Position numbers and translations under genes: made by a program
Shown here: piece after piece, positions 1 through 11,115 of the stretch
Numbering within the stretch: the first letter of the stretch is position 1
Layout of the letters: each line of letters begins with the position of its first letter
Assembly (NCBI GenBank): GCA_949825065.1
Contig: OX463848.1
Span: 27,428,699 to 27,492,698 of the forward strand
Origin: Odontocerum albicorne
Lineage: Eukaryota; Arthropoda; Insecta; Trichoptera; Odontoceridae
Length of the DNA: 64,000 nucleotides
Reading direction: 5' to 3'
The notes under the pieces: model-generated
Databases searched by the model: none
Told to the model about the DNA's origin: nothing
The model's input: only the letters and a program-made list of their open reading frames with translations

Positions 1-720
1 ACATTTACTCTTTTAGGTGAGGTAGATGGGATGTAAAAAGTTTTGTCTTATATTATATTGTACAAGTTTTCTTCCAAGCACAGTTAAATAAAATAATATT
101 GTACTATATAATTAAACATTTTTAATATGAACTCCTCCACTTAAGTGTTTTCAATCTTTCAGTTTATATATTGATTCATTTAAATAACACTATTATGCGA
201 TAGATCTGGTAGCTTATTGCTTTGAAGCAATTTCTTCCAATCAAACAGCTTTTGTTTCATAATTATTATCGGTATCCTGCCTTTTACTTAGAAAATAGTA
301 TTTGTAAAAAGGAACATATATTTTAATTTGTCCAGGAAAGTAGGGATTCGAATGGGAATAACATAGCAGTTAAGAGCAAGGTGTATTTGGAGATTAATAA
401 TGTTTTAGTTTTTTTTAATATCGATAAGGATGAAACACATCTGTTCAGGCCAAGAGAGATCGTTCTAAAGCCGAACCGTAAAATATGATGTATATGTGAT
501 ATATTTTGTATACCAACGCATCAAACATCATTCTATTGAATTTAAAAAGGGTATACTCGTATATTGCAAGGTTCAAGTGAAATATTATGTTTTAAACGAA
601 ACTGAATTGCCGATTCATTAAATGTTACCTCAAATTCTATTTTGAGGATCTCTTTTATTGTTTTTTTGTCGCCTTAATACATATATTCTTTATTATTTAC
701 TGCATCCATGGTGAGGTAAG
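1..720. other. AT-rich DNA without a recognisable gene
   Basis: I see no coding signal or complete repeat here. A short piece at about 205-250 resembles the tail of the SINE-A family (antisense), with the 'cttattgc...caatttcttccaa' pattern. One TACTCGTA motif lies near 554. Confidence 0.6.
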
Positions 721-1180
721 GAATTTTTTAATAAATCATTCATGAATTGAAGGGTTAATGTCCCCCGCGCTGAACATATTCTTGCGGTTCAGAAATTTCC
801 ATCAGCCAGATTATCAGAGTCTCCCCACGAAACCGTATTCTTTCACCTCCGTCGCTCTTGTGGATTACTCCTGATGAAGGTCGCACTCGCTGATGACAAG
901 AGGATTTCTTGAGAGATCTTTCCTCGAGATTATGGGTCGTTTGTATAAATAACTGGAAAGGAAGACACCACTACTCAAAGCTGGTTAAAAAAGAAGACGA
1001 AAATCGCGCTGCTTTGAAATGTTTGTGAGGTACACTTCAATAAACTCGGTGGTACCGAGTTTCTTAACATATTTAGAACAATTTAATCAGAATCGCTTTA
1101 TAAGGACCCCACCCCACTAATCTCTGTGATTTTCATAATCTGGTCTCGCCATTTTAAACCTAAATAGTGGCCAGATCAAG
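721..1180. other. GC-richer patch of unknown origin with a short hairpin
   Basis: This stretch is clearly richer in G+C than its surroundings but contains no long open frame on either strand. It carries an inverted repeat at 1042-1062 with 9-bp arms (AAACTCGGT / ACCGAGTTT) and a 3-nt loop. It may be a fragment of an old LTR or DNA element, but no terminal repeats or coding similarity could be recognised. Confidence 0.3.
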
Positions 1181-2254
1181 AAAGATGGATCCTTTTAAAT
1201 GACAGATTTCAAAGTATAATTATGATGAGACTCGTTCAGACCACATTATTTACTACAATGATTTTCAAAACGTGGAAATAAGCTTATTTTTAATAAAGCA
1301 TTTCGTAAATTTCTAAAAAAAATTTCAAAGAAACGTCAATAATTCTTGTCCAAAAATGTATAGTCGAAGAATAATGGACTCGTGAGTAATACTAACAACT
1401 ATCGTTTGGTTGTTTATTTATTAATTTAAAAATATAAACTAATTTTAACCCAATCAACTTGTATGATATTTATCATATTATACTTGGAAACTTACTCGTA
1501 CGTGTGTTTTTGTCACTTCAACAATATACTCGTACATAAATATATCGTTAACAAATAAACACTCGGTTTTTTAATACTTTATTTACTTTAAAATTTTGAA
1601 ACTTTTGTAGCATAAATATTTTATTTTTAGCACAAAAATGCACTTTTTAGCACAAAAATGCACGGTTTTTTGAAAGCCGAAAATCATCCTGACTTTTTAA
1701 GGGATGTTTATACGATTACATCTCCGTATTGTTTTTAAACCTTTTTTTTCATACTTTGGCAATACATTAATAACGTAACTTAAAAACATAGACTAAGACA
1801 TTAAAAAATATATAATTGTTTCACCATGGATATATCTAGTTTAAAAAGTATTTACTTAATTTTTAAATAACATACTTCTCATCATCCCTTATTCTTTACA
1901 ATCTGAAGTTTCTTTAATTGAGTTTAATTTCTCAGAAAAAGGAACAGTTGAACAATCATTTAGACGTAGTGCTATATTTGGTACCATTCGGTTGAATTTT
2001 GACATAATTTATTTCCAATTATTGTTTGATTAATAATTCTTATTTAATCAAGGTATATTATTTTATTAATGTATATTATTTAAAAGGCCTTGTAAAGGTT
2101 ATATATTAAATTTTTGAATAAATCTAACAACAAAATGTTACTGGACTATGTGTATAGCTCAATAGGCTCTATCTATCTCAGAATACCACCTTAAGGCAAT
2201 CCATCTCTTCACCAACAATTCTGTGGCATAATTATAAGTTATTTTTAATAATCA
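1181..2254. other. AT-rich DNA, nothing recognised
   Basis: There is no coding signal. A short direct duplication of 'tagcacaaaaatgcac' occurs at about 1629-1664, and two TACTCGTA motifs lie near 1493 and 1527. Confidence 0.5.
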
Positions 2255-2545
2255 ACATAATTATTCGTATGGTACCTCTTAATATATACGAATTGATCAT
2301 AGAAACATGTTGGAGAGCGTGACCGGGAGATTTGTTTGTCTTAATACCAAGTAATCTAGCTTTCGGGTTTAACACACTGTAGTATGCAAACAAATCACAG
2401 TTTGGTATCGTACGTAACAACACTCGCATACATTAACAAATTGGAACATTGTAACCAGACTAGTACCTTTTTTTTTTGGGTACCATCGGTGTCGAACCTG
2501 AAACCCCCGGGTGGAATATCAGCGCCTTACCAACTAGGCCACGAA
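2255..2545 (-). mobile_element. SINE-B copy, antisense, diverged
   Basis: The right end (about 2480-2545) reads on the minus strand as a tRNA-like head: a 'ggcctagttggtaag' A-box area followed by a 'ggttcgacaccgatgg' B-box area. The body and tail differ from SINE-A and match the other SINE-B copies near 2935, 5035, 30990 and 38218. Shared landmarks are 'ccagact.gtacc' beside the head, 'caacactcgcata' in the body, and a tail ending near 'gggtaccatacgaat' in sense orientation. The boundaries are approximate. Confidence 0.55.
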
Positions 2546-2934
2546 GATCATCTATATTTTGAATACAAACCTTCCACTGTAGACATGTCACAACATTGGA
2601 GAAAATAGAAATTTGCAAAATTGAACCGAGTCTTCCTTGACAAATGATATTTGTGTCATATTGAGAAATGGTGCTCGGAAGTTTGAGAGAAGCGATTTCA
2701 GCATTTTTGCATAGAACCTTTGTCTTCTCGCTAGGCTATTTGGATTTCTTATTTTTCTCACAATGCTCGATAGTTTGACTGCTTTGCAATTCAAGAAATT
2801 TACGGTGAACGGTTCTGGTCTCTAGAAACGCAGATTTCTAACTAAATGTTGAATATATTATGTACGAACAAAGCTCAAGGTTCACAAACTTTAAAAAAAT
2901 GGGTCCACTTAGTGAAATATGCAAAAAGTAATTC
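2546..2934. other. Intervening AT-rich DNA
   Basis: The short open frames here look like chance. No domain, repeat or splice signal could be supported. Confidence 0.4.
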
Positions 2935-3200
2935 ATTCATTCGTATCGTACCTTTAACATTTCAGAATTGGTTAATCGGAAATATGTGTATTTAAGAGTG
3001 TCGCATTAATCGAACATTGGAATTTAATACCACTGCAATAGACATGAAGCTCGTGGATAGGCAAAACTACCACACGTGTAGTTTGCTGTTAGATGAACTC
3101 TTTAGCCAGACTGGGACCTTGTTTTTTTTTCAGGTACGATTGGTAATCGAACCCGAAAATTCAGACTTGCAGTAAAGCGTCATGGCAACTAGGCCACAAC
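2935..3200 (-). mobile_element. SINE-B copy, antisense
   Basis: The tail (about 2935-3000) matches the other SINE-B copies ('cgtatcgtacc...attggttaatcgg'). The head at about 3130-3200 carries the tRNA-like B-box 'ggttcgattaccaatcg' and the A-box area 'ggcctagttgcc' on the minus strand. Point changes in both promoter boxes suggest an old copy. Confidence 0.55.
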
Positions 3201-3340
3201 GTTGTTATATGTTATAAGTGATGTATTATTTATCCACTTCTTAATGATCCATTTTTGACTAGCGACCTTTAACTCATTATACTAGAAATAGAGTTTATAT
3301 TCAAAGTTATTGTGATATTTATATTTCAAATAATTTAACA

Positions 3341-3530
3341 CTTTCACTGTATATAGTATATCCTGACTTATTTATTGCCATGTAAAAATTTCTTCCAACT
3401 AACCAGAAATATGTTAAAGTGCGTTACATGAAATCCAGACTAGAACGTTTTTTTAAATAAATTTGATTCCAACGGTAATCAAACCCGTATTCCTCGGTTA
3501 GAAGACAGCTTTCTATAGTGCCATCTTATT
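3341..3530 (-). mobile_element. SINE-A copy, antisense, diverged
   Basis: The order on the plus strand is tail ('cactgtatatagtatatcctgacttatttattgcc'-like pattern), body ('ttccaactaaccagaaatatgttaaag'-like pattern) and then the tRNA-like head with 'gtaatcaaaccc' (B-box). It follows the same layout as the better copy at 16141-16360. Confidence 0.6.
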
Positions 3531-4489
3531 ACAGAAATTCTTCGAAGGGCACTTTTGTTACAATGAAACGAAGTGTTTTTCAAAACCTTTTCGTTTACTG
3601 TCTAAACATCTAGAAAGAAAGCTTGTGTTTTTGCATTTTTGCTGTTTAATATCGTAAAACTTTCACAATTCCCGCCTAGCAAAGGAATTTTCTAGTCTTT
3701 AGTTTTTAGTATTTATTTGACACACTTTTTTTCTTACTTTGCATTATTGATTTGCCTGCCGACGTACAATTGATGTTACGCGTACCATAGTTCGCAAAGT
3801 GTTGTCAAATCGCATTGAAAACTTTGTTTCGTAACTATTTCAAATTCAAGTTTTCTTTGTAAGGTAAGGAAAAGTCGGAAAAGTATGTTAAGAGAACACA
3901 AAATCAAATTTATTCCATCTTGGAATTTTCAATGGTCTATTGAATTTTCAACATTTTCACCTTCTTTACTTAAAAAGTTTACTTTTGTGTAAAATTTACT
4001 TTGCATATGTTTAATTTTTAGTCTATAAAATATTGATGGAATTTAAACTTTTCTCTGATAATTTTTTTAATGTTGATATGAAAGTATTCCTTTTTATTTG
4101 ATAAATATATCTAATTTATTTATTTAGACAATTTAATGTAAAGTATACAAATGGTAAGATTATTGCCTAAAGGCAATATTTTCCAACCAATCACGCAAGA
4201 ATTACGTAGATTTTTGCTTATTGCTTCGTGAAAGGTGACGACGTTATTTTCACAAAGAAAAAAGAAACCGTAAATATTCTAGAAAACTAATGAAAAAAAA
4301 AACGTTTTACAAAATATTTGCCAATGTTGCCAAATATGGGGAAATAATAAGAAAATAGAAATTTAAGAAAAAAATAATTCGTCATTGAAGTGAGATTAAT
4401 ATTTTTAAGTTGTTGTTTGAATCAAGCCGAGGAAGGTAAGACTCTTAAGGCAGATGGTACCTGATTCCGAGTCTAACCTCATGGATCGT
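3531..4489. other. AT-rich DNA with one SINE-A tail fragment
   Basis: No gene was recognised. A SINE-A-like tail fragment is visible at about 4152-4195 ('attgcctaaaggcaatattttcc' pattern). The rest is AT-rich sequence. Confidence 0.45.
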
Positions 4490-4800
4490 AAAGGACGATA
4501 TTAAGGCAAGGCTATGATCGGAGAGGCGTAGAACATTTTTTTGTCTAAAAGCTAATTTTTTTTCCGTCATTGACACAGAAACTTTATTGTCTCCACTTAA
4601 AAATCTTACAGTTAACTACTTGACGTATGGGAGGGAAACTTGGACTTTACAAAAGAAGGATAAAGTAAGTAAGATACATGTTGAAAAGATTCGTGAACTA
4701 AGGCAAAAACATGCCTTTGAAAAAATAATGCGGAATGAAGATATGGAATGCACTCAAAAGGTTGATTTTATTATTAAGGTAAAGAAATGAACGAAGATGA
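4490..4800 (+). pseudogene. RTE-type LINE reverse-transcriptase C-terminal fragment
   Basis: The plus-strand frame at about 4587-4790 contains the block 'LTYGRETWTLQKKDKVSKI' followed by 'MRNEDMECTQ'. These match the region just C-terminal of the reverse-transcriptase domain in insect RTE-like LINEs ('LTYGSETWTLTKKD...RNEDI...'), often annotated as endonuclease-reverse transcriptase or craniofacial-development-protein-2-like. There is no ATG start and no RT palm motif, so it is a 5'-truncated relic. Weak similarity to the preceding LINE segment may begin near 4490. The element would have mobilised by target-primed reverse transcription, but this copy encodes nothing functional. Confidence 0.7.
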
Positions 4801-5034
4801 TTTTAAAATCTAATGAGGACAAATGACGAACGAATGAAAAATTGATTTTACATGGAATGGTTTGATTGAGGAAAAATAGCCAAGTTAAATTAACCATATT
4901 CTGAAATAAGTTTAGTAAGTAACACGAACACTAGAATATTTTATATGACGAAATGTATGAATGTGAAGGTAGCGAAAGGTTTGTGTTTGGAAAGAAAAGT
5001 ATGGAAATATATTATATCTGCAAGGGACATAACG

Positions 5035-5405
5035 TGATGATACGTACGTATATTTTTACTCGTATATTTACCCTTCACCATGTCTAAATTGGTTATTCGA
5101 ACATATTGAATAGCGTAGCCGGAAAAAAAAATAACCTTCGATTTTACAACCACTGAAGTGTGCATGGACGTTGCGGTTTGTTACCGCACGTGTTAGAAAT
5201 ATTACCCCGCAAGTAAAAAGGCAACAACACTCGCACGAGTGTCAAGTCTAGCGCGTGAATAAGTCTGGCTCACACGAGTATAGTTACCTGACGAACTTTT
5301 TCACTAGACCGGTACTCTTTTTTAATTTTTTTCGAGTACCATCGGAAATCGAACCAGTAACCCACGGGTGGAAGTTAAGCATCTTACTAACTAGGCCACA
5401 GAGGT
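5035..5405 (-). mobile_element. SINE-B copy, antisense, longest body
   Basis: The tail at 5055-5110 reads in sense as 'ttcaatatgttcgaataacc', then a TACGAGTA motif at the tail edge. The body contains the 'aacaacactcgcacg' landmark. The head at about 5340-5405 holds the B-box 'ggttcgatttccgatgg' and the A-box area 'ggcctagttagtaag'. It is longer than other SINE-B copies, apparently through internal duplication around 5200-5290. Confidence 0.55.
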
Positions 5406-5802
5406 GTATATTCGTATGTACTATATATTGAAATAAGTTGACAATATTTTTAGTGTTATTGAATATTTTTTTAATTAAATAGGTTCTTAATGTTAATAAA
5501 TGATAATAACTAATAATTCAAATAGACAAATCATTTAAATATTTTACGAATCCCCGTGGACCAACTTTTTATGTGAAATCTAATGAAATATTTCGAATGT
5601 TGTAAACAGTGGAATTTCGCGACGTATTCCACATTTTAAATTTAAGCAAAAGTTCAACTATTCGCTAGATGACAAAAAATATCATATATTTTACTGTAAT
5701 GAGGAATGATTTCTCAAGAGATTTGTATTGCCGAAATTCCCGAGAAAGTGGAAATTTTCAAAATTATATCATTTAACTTTTCACTGCATATACGAGTACA
5801 TA
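5406..5802. other. AT-rich DNA, nothing recognised
   Basis: No coding signal or repeat could be supported. A TACGAGTA motif lies near 5791, just outside the mariner end. Confidence 0.5.
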
Positions 5803-6879
5803 GGTCTGTAAATATAAAATCGGATTTTTTTTTATAGAAAATACACATTTATTGTATGAAAATGGCAAAAAATATTTTATTCAAAGTATTGCTCATCGCT
5901 AGCTACACATTTTCCCAATCTCTCTGGCAATTTGTGGATGCCACGCCAAAAAAACTGTTGCTCTTTTGAGGCAAACCAATCATCGAGCCAGTTTCGTAAG
6001 AAGTGAAGCGCTGCTCAGCAAGTACGTGTCTTATCGATGCAAATAAGTAGTAATCGGATGGAGCCAAGTCTGGTGAGTAAGCCGCATGCGAAAGTATTTG
6101 CCAACTAAACGCCTCAATCGTTTCCTTGACCGGTTTTGCTGTGTGCGATGGTGCATTATCATGAAGCAAAATTACTTTGTGTTGCCGTTTTGATATTCTG
6201 TTCGTTTTTCACGCAATGCTTGGCTCAAATCCATCATTTATTGTCGGTAGCGTTCAGTATTAACGGTTTCGGCAGGTTTTAGCAGCTCATAATAGATTAC
6301 ACCCTTCTGATCCCATCAAACACAGAGCATTGTCTTCCGTCCATAGCGATTTGGCCTTGTAGTCGATGTCGCTGGTTTGTACCCATGATCTTTTACGCTT
6401 AAGATTCTCGAAATATATCCATTTTTCATTGCCAGTCACAATTCGATGCATTTGAGCGTCATCCTCATCCAGCAATGCTTGCAATTCGGCGTCTTCAAAC
6501 TTTCTCGGTGGTCATCCACGTTCTTCGTTTCTCACGTCAAAATCGCCCCCTTTGAATTTTATAAACCACTTAATGCACTGTGATTTACCAAGAGCATGCC
6601 CACCGTAAGCTTCGACAAGCATTTGATGCGATTCTGCAGCAGTTTTCTTCTAATAGTAACAGAAAATCAATGCTGTCCGCAAATCGTAGTTTTTAGGCAC
6701 AAAAACAGACATGTTCAACGCTATGAAAACATATGTTGTATTAAACTTGTATTGTTGTGAATTAAAAGTCTTTGACAAATGTAAACACAAGAAAAAGGCG
6801 CCAATGACGCGGTTTGACAGTCACTACATTGACAACTAGAGCCATCTATGAGCAAATTCCGGTTTCATATTTACAGACC
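5803..6879 (-). mobile_element. Mariner element (copy 1), decayed, 1077 bp
   Basis: The two ends are inverted repeats: GGTCTGTAAATATAAAATCGG on the left and the complement of GGTCTGTAAATATGAAACCGG on the right, with two mismatches. The left flank has the expected TA target site; the right flank reads TG, probably a mutated TA. The element is about 200 bp shorter than a full mariner because the transposase gene has an internal deletion. Confidence 0.85.
5877..6712 (-). pseudogene. Mariner transposase (DD34D), broken
   Basis: Translation on the minus strand begins MSVFVPKNYDLRTALIF at 6712 and ends near 5877. It shows the helix-turn-helix start, then the block 'VTGNEKWIYFENLKRK', then 'LLHDNAPSHTAK' and 'SPDLAPSDYYLF', the mariner catalytic core with 34 residues between the last two aspartates. 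Damage: in-frame stops after about residue 20 and in the RG*PPRK stretch, a missing segment between 'LLDEDDAQ' and 'MHRIV' where the second DNA-binding helix bundle should be, loss of frame after 'EGCNLL', and a one-base loss near 5902 that shifts the last ten codons. The first catalytic aspartate is asparagine (TGNEKW in place of TGDEKW), which alone would kill strand transfer. Confidence 0.85.
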
Positions 6880-7044
6880 TGGTATATACGAGTATTTACG
6901 GGAGATTTTGTATGAAAGTTTACACATGTAGTCAAACAAATGTTTAAGTTATCCGATCCTTGACAGCTGCGCAAAAAGAAAGAAGAAAACATTTAACTGG
7001 TTCTAATGGAACTGTTTGCATTTATTCTGGTCTGCCTGATTAGC

Positions 7045-7470
7045 AAATTTCTCGAGTCCAGTCTGTTTTCAATGTAGGCTAGGCTGTTTTAAAAATTTAC
7101 ATGTGTATGGTAGTCATAAATATTGTCATATTAGTCCGGTTTTAAAAAATCTACATTCAAGTGTCGCGGACGGATTGATTTCAAACTGTGTCTCTTTGTT
7201 TGCAAGACCCTTAATGGCATGTCTCCGTTGTATCTTTTGAATCTGTGTCTGAGAGATGATTCTTCAAAGAGGAATGTCACTCAGGTAGATTTCTTCTTCA
7301 TCTAATAAATTTATTGTTCCAAATCGATTCAATAGGGCGGGGTATCATGACGGAATTTGCCGTTGCTGGTCCTGTAGCGTAAAATGGTTTGCCTCTTAGT
7401 GTTAGATAATATGGGTGGCATGTGCAGCTTTAGGAAGTACTTAAAAACAACCCTTTTTGGGAGGTCTTAT
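7045..7470 (+). pseudogene. CR1/L2-type LINE reverse-transcriptase C-terminal fragment (copy 1)
   Basis: Pieces in shifting frames read 'LNGMSPLYLLNLCLRDDSSKRN', then 'VPNRFN', then 'AVAGPVA.NGLPL', which are C-terminal landmarks of CR1/L2/Jockey-like LINEs ('LNGMSPVYL...', 'FAVAGPRIWNSLP'). The same region occurs again at 52070-52520, about 80% similar by eye. Several stops and frameshifts are present and no RT catalytic motif lies upstream. The copy is 5'-truncated and old. Confidence 0.7.
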
Positions 7471-7664
7471 AAAAAAATATTATTCACTACACATATACAC
7501 CGTACTGCATTACACCTAAAGCCGAATGTGGTAATATCACATATCGGAAGATCTGTAGTTCATCTTCCCTTGATAAGTTTTATGTGGTTTTCTTACTCAA
7601 TATGTTTCCCTATTGGGGCAGGTAGAGTGGAAAAAGCCTAAAACTTTTCTATCTCGGCACAAAT

Positions 7665-8290
7665 ATTTTACTTCTTTCATATCCATACCCTTCCTACGAT
7701 TTCTCTGACTTCTTATTTTTCCGTCTTTCAAAATATAATTCACTTAATCAAACCATACTTTACTTAGTCTTCTTCTACCACGCCTTCTACTCACATTTGC
7801 ACTGTATATTTAGTTTATTGGTCTTGCTTTTTTTATTTTTTCCACGTGCCCAAAACATCTCAGAGTGCTCTTCTTTACTTTACTCAACACGGCTGCCTTA
7901 ACCCTGAGAGATCGGCGCACTGCTATAGCAGTGGAAGAAATTTGTTCTACCCTTGTATTCTAAAATGAATATCATTCATTTATAATACAAGGGTACATAT
8001 TCTAAAATATATTTATGTTGTAAAAATATTTTTTTTTTGTTTTTTTGTTGTTTAAAATAAATATTTATGACGAACGTCCGAATCGTAAATATATCTCAGC
8101 ACTAGATAGACAATTATATTTTTTTCTCGTAGCGCTCTCAGGGTTAAGTTACATTCATTCTTAATCACTTCATTCCGTATTCTGTCGTCAATTATCACCC
8201 CGTGTATTTTTCTATGAGCGCTTATTTTTACATAATTTATTCGGCTCTTTTCAGTATTATTTCACGTCCACGTTGTACTCACATACGTCA
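7665..8290 (-). pseudogene. RTE-like LINE C-terminal fragment interrupted by a MITE
   Basis: Minus-strand reading gives 'RNEVIKNECNLRAAVLSK', then 'STLRCFGHVEKIKKARP', then 'IYSANVSRRRGRRRLSKVW', the conserved C-terminal block of insect RTE-like LINEs ('LRWFGHVERM...RLTKQIYRANV...GRGRPR'). The reading frame runs cleanly across the MITE insertion point once the MITE and one TTAA are ignored. A second copy of the same LINE family, without the MITE, lies at 39110-39450 in the same orientation. No upstream RT or endonuclease domain is present. Confidence 0.75.
7902..8143. mobile_element. piggyBac-like MITE, 242 bp, TTAA target duplication
   Basis: The element begins CCCTGAGAG and ends CTCTCAGGG, a perfect 9-bp terminal inverted repeat, with TTAA directly outside each end (7898-7901 and 8144-8147). 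TTAA duplication and CCC...GGG ends are diagnostic of the piggyBac superfamily. Just inside the left end is a perfect 16-bp palindrome (CACTGCTATAGCAGTG, 7919-7934), followed by a 45-bp hairpin with arms ACCCTTGTATT / AATACAAGGGT. No transposase is encoded. It interrupts the LINE fragment described around it. Confidence 0.85.
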
Positions 8291-9197
8291 AAGATGGTAA
8301 TAAAATACTGTTTTGGACTATCATCTTAGCAGAGTTTGAAACTGTCCGGTTTGAGTAGATGTATTTTAGTGCCCTATCGTCTTTGTTCCCTATCGCTAAA
8401 TAGCAGAATTCTTCATTGTAATTTTGTTTATGTCAAACACTTTTTATTCCACTTTTTTATAACGGTATAACCCTACCGGTTTCAAGGCGTTCACCTTATA
8501 CAAAATAAACCTTCATGGTTTATTTTGTATGAAAAGTGATACATTTCCTTTATCACATTAAATTTAAGTCATTGATATATCACAGTAAATATTTCATTAT
8601 TTTGTGTTCAGCATTGGAATTTTAAAATATAGCTGAATATGTAAAGGGTTTATTGTGAGAGTTATTGAAAAAATGCAGATACCGTTCGTTTCAGAATATT
8701 TCGAAAACATTTTTTTAAGAAAAATATTGGACTTTCTTAGCAATGCATAGGGGTTTCGACGGAACAAGTTATTTGCTATCTACTCATTTTACTTTGTATA
8801 TATTTATGATGTGAGCTAAATATGTAACTGATATATCTACGAATATGTTATTGTAGATAAATTCAAGAAATAATCTGAACGTGGCCGTGGAGCTAATATG
8901 TAATTCAAGGCCTCAGCAAGATGGTGCTTTTTATGATTGGTGAATTTTTTTACAGGTGATTTTTTATAGATTTAAAAACATATCGCCACTATCACAATTA
9001 TATATAGATCTTTGAATTTCTCTGAATGTAGACATATTAAAATTACTCGTGAATTCGATCAAATCTTGCTTTTTACACGACCTACACACTTGTATTTTGC
9101 TTGCATTGTGTAATTCAGAGTATATCTATTGAAAAATTTGTGTTATATAATATATATTATATAAATATTGATAAAATATCAAAATCGTATCTACTCG
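8291..9197. other. AT-rich DNA with one short perfect hairpin
   Basis: A perfect inverted repeat lies at 8498-8530 (14-bp arms ATACAAAATAAACC / GGTTTATTTTGTAT, 5-nt loop). No gene or complete transposon was recognised in the remainder. Confidence 0.5.
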
Positions 9198-9357
9198 TAG
9201 TTTTATTAACCTTTAGAAGGTGAACATGATAACAGTTTACTATCCTATAGTTTGCTTAACATTTAGAAGGTGAACATGATAACAGTTTACTATCCTACAG
9301 TTTTACTAACCTTTAGAAGGTGAACATGAACATGATAACAGTTTACTATCCTACAGT
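9198..9357. repeat. Three-copy 50-bp minisatellite
   Basis: Three tandem units of about 50 bp each contain 'tttagaaggtgaacatgataacagtttactatcc'. The third unit has an internal 6-bp duplication (gaacatgaacat), making it 56 bp. The first unit abuts a TACTCGTA motif (9192). Confidence 0.9.
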
Positions 9358-10369
9358 CAATTTAGAACATTTTAATCAAATCTGTTTGTTTTCAAATTGT
9401 TTTATTGTGTAAAGAACGGAATAAACCAATTTTTAACTGTTCAAGCACTTGAAAATAATTGCGATTTCCATCTCTATTTCTTCTTCTTTGATTTCCATCT
9501 CTATTGCGATTTCCATCTGTATCTTTTTGGTTGGTCCCCAAACCTATTCCTCTTATGTTAAGAACCGTCCCGACAGAAAAAGTGGATCGACTCTCTCTGA
9601 AGGGGACCGTTTCCCTCGGCCCTCCCGTCGAATTCTGTCGAGGATTCCTTCTCACGATGTGAGTGGGAGTTGATATATTGAATCCTTGAGATTATTTTCA
9701 GGAATGTACGAGTATGTGTGCTGTCAGTACACTCTATTTTTAATAATAGTAAATTTTTAAATTCTTTAAATTTCATATAATGTATAGTATACCAAATCCA
9801 CTGTTTTTATCACTTTTTCAAAGTGTATACAAATACTACTTAAGTTTGTTTTTTACTTTCTTCGAAAAAAATTTATAACCACATATCATATCTCCATTTC
9901 ACACATTTTTCTATCCACAATTGTCATTTCTTCTACATTAGTACATTGCATCATGCAAACTCTTCAATTACTTGGGTTTTTTCCACTGTATGTCTAATAG
10001 CACGATTAAAAAAAACACGTTAAGACATGACATTAAAAATCACATGTTATTTTTAAAAAAATAATGTTTTTAGAGCATTCAGTTTTGTTCATATACGAGT
10101 ATTTATTTATTTTACGCTCGAAGGCGACCTTAAAACAATATCTTACAATTTTTGTTTGTAATCAATAATATGATTGGTTTAGAATATTGAATCATTTGTA
10201 ATTTTGGTAATTTTGTTCGGTTACGTAATATTTGGTCTACCTTTACTACAAGTTCGTCATTCTTCTCTAACCTTCATATTCTTCTAGTCAATCTTTAAGT
10301 ATTCATTTTCCGGTACACAAGACCAAACCATATCCAATTATTTTCTTCATTTTATTACACTTATGTTAT
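9358..10369. other. AT-rich DNA with a short pyrimidine-rich repeat
   Basis: At about 9460-9525 the phrase 'gatttccatctctatt' is repeated three to four times. It creates overlapping open frames on both strands (9392-9776) that look like low-complexity artefacts. No domain was recognised. Confidence 0.5.
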
Positions 10370-10650
10370 ATTCAATAAACCTGGCGGGTTTATAGCCACG
10401 TAGAACAATCTTCCAAACCACCGATTCCCGATAGTAAAGAGTGTGTCTGCTCACAATACACGGGTTAGAATTGTGTCGAGGTAGTATAGCCAATACTTGC
10501 GATGACGAACCGCAAGTTCCTTATCTATTCAAGCGGTTCTAAACTCGAATGCTCGATTTATGGAACTGAAAGCAACATATTCCTTTGACTATGTTCTTCA
10601 ATATGTTTGATTTACCAATTAGGATTCATTGAAGGGGCACCATACGAATG
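10370..10650. mobile_element. Composite of SINE-A tail (antisense) and SINE-B tail (sense)
   Basis: 10370-10420 matches the antisense SINE-A tail ('aataaacctggcgggtttatagccacgtag'-like pattern). From about 10430 the sequence matches SINE-B in sense orientation: 'aaccgcaagttcc', 'ctcgaatgctcgat', 'ttcaatatgtttgatttaccaatt' and 'ggggcaccatacgaat'. No tRNA head is retained. The two pieces probably represent nested or adjacent insertions. Confidence 0.5.
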
Positions 10651-10779
10651 TGATGAAATGAAAATTCCTTGTTCCTCCCAACTTCATATTTTTTAAAAGA
10701 CTACTATCCATTTTCTGGCAAGTGCATGTTTTTTCTCTGCCACAGTACATATAAAAGGCCCAATATCATTCGCCCGCAT

Positions 10780-11111
10780 GACCCGTTCACCCTAATTTTG
10801 GATATAGGTCTTCCCTTTTTTTCTTCATTCGTTTAATGATGGGTGCATTGCTTCCAGTTGCTCTAGCCACTTTTCTGGTATATTACAAGTATTTTGCTAG
10901 GGATCTTCCCACACCTCTCCTTTGTCTTTGGTCGCCACTCCAGCAGTTTCTCATTCCACTTATCTGAATATCTGGTAATGTGCCAAGCCCAATTCCACTT
11001 TTCGGTGGCAGCCCTCTCAGCGACATCGACGATTTTGGTTTGCTGCCTCATCCACGCATTCGTCTTCCGGTCCTGTAATGAGATATTCAGTATTTTTTTC
11101 TCCATGGCCAT
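10780..11111 (-). pseudogene. RTE-like LINE C-terminal fragment
   Basis: The minus-strand open frame contains 'ISLQDRKTNAWMRQQTKI', then 'DVAERAATEKWNWAWHITR' and 'KLLEWRPKTKERCGK'. These match the insect RTE-type C-terminal block ('ISLRDRKRNEWIR..T.V.DV..R....KWQWAGHIAR...W...VLEWRPRTG.R..GRP'). The glycine of WAGH is replaced and the frame ends early. There is no RT domain, so it is a 5'-truncated relic. It belongs to a different RTE subfamily from the copies at 7665 and 39110. Confidence 0.75.
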
Positions 11112-11115
11112 ATAT

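Noticed and set aside
9392..9776. Overlapping frames with Arg/Asn-rich and Ile/Ser-rich repeats
   Set aside because: They are translations of a short repeated pyrimidine-rich tract (gatttccatctctatt) on both strands, not protein-coding sequence.
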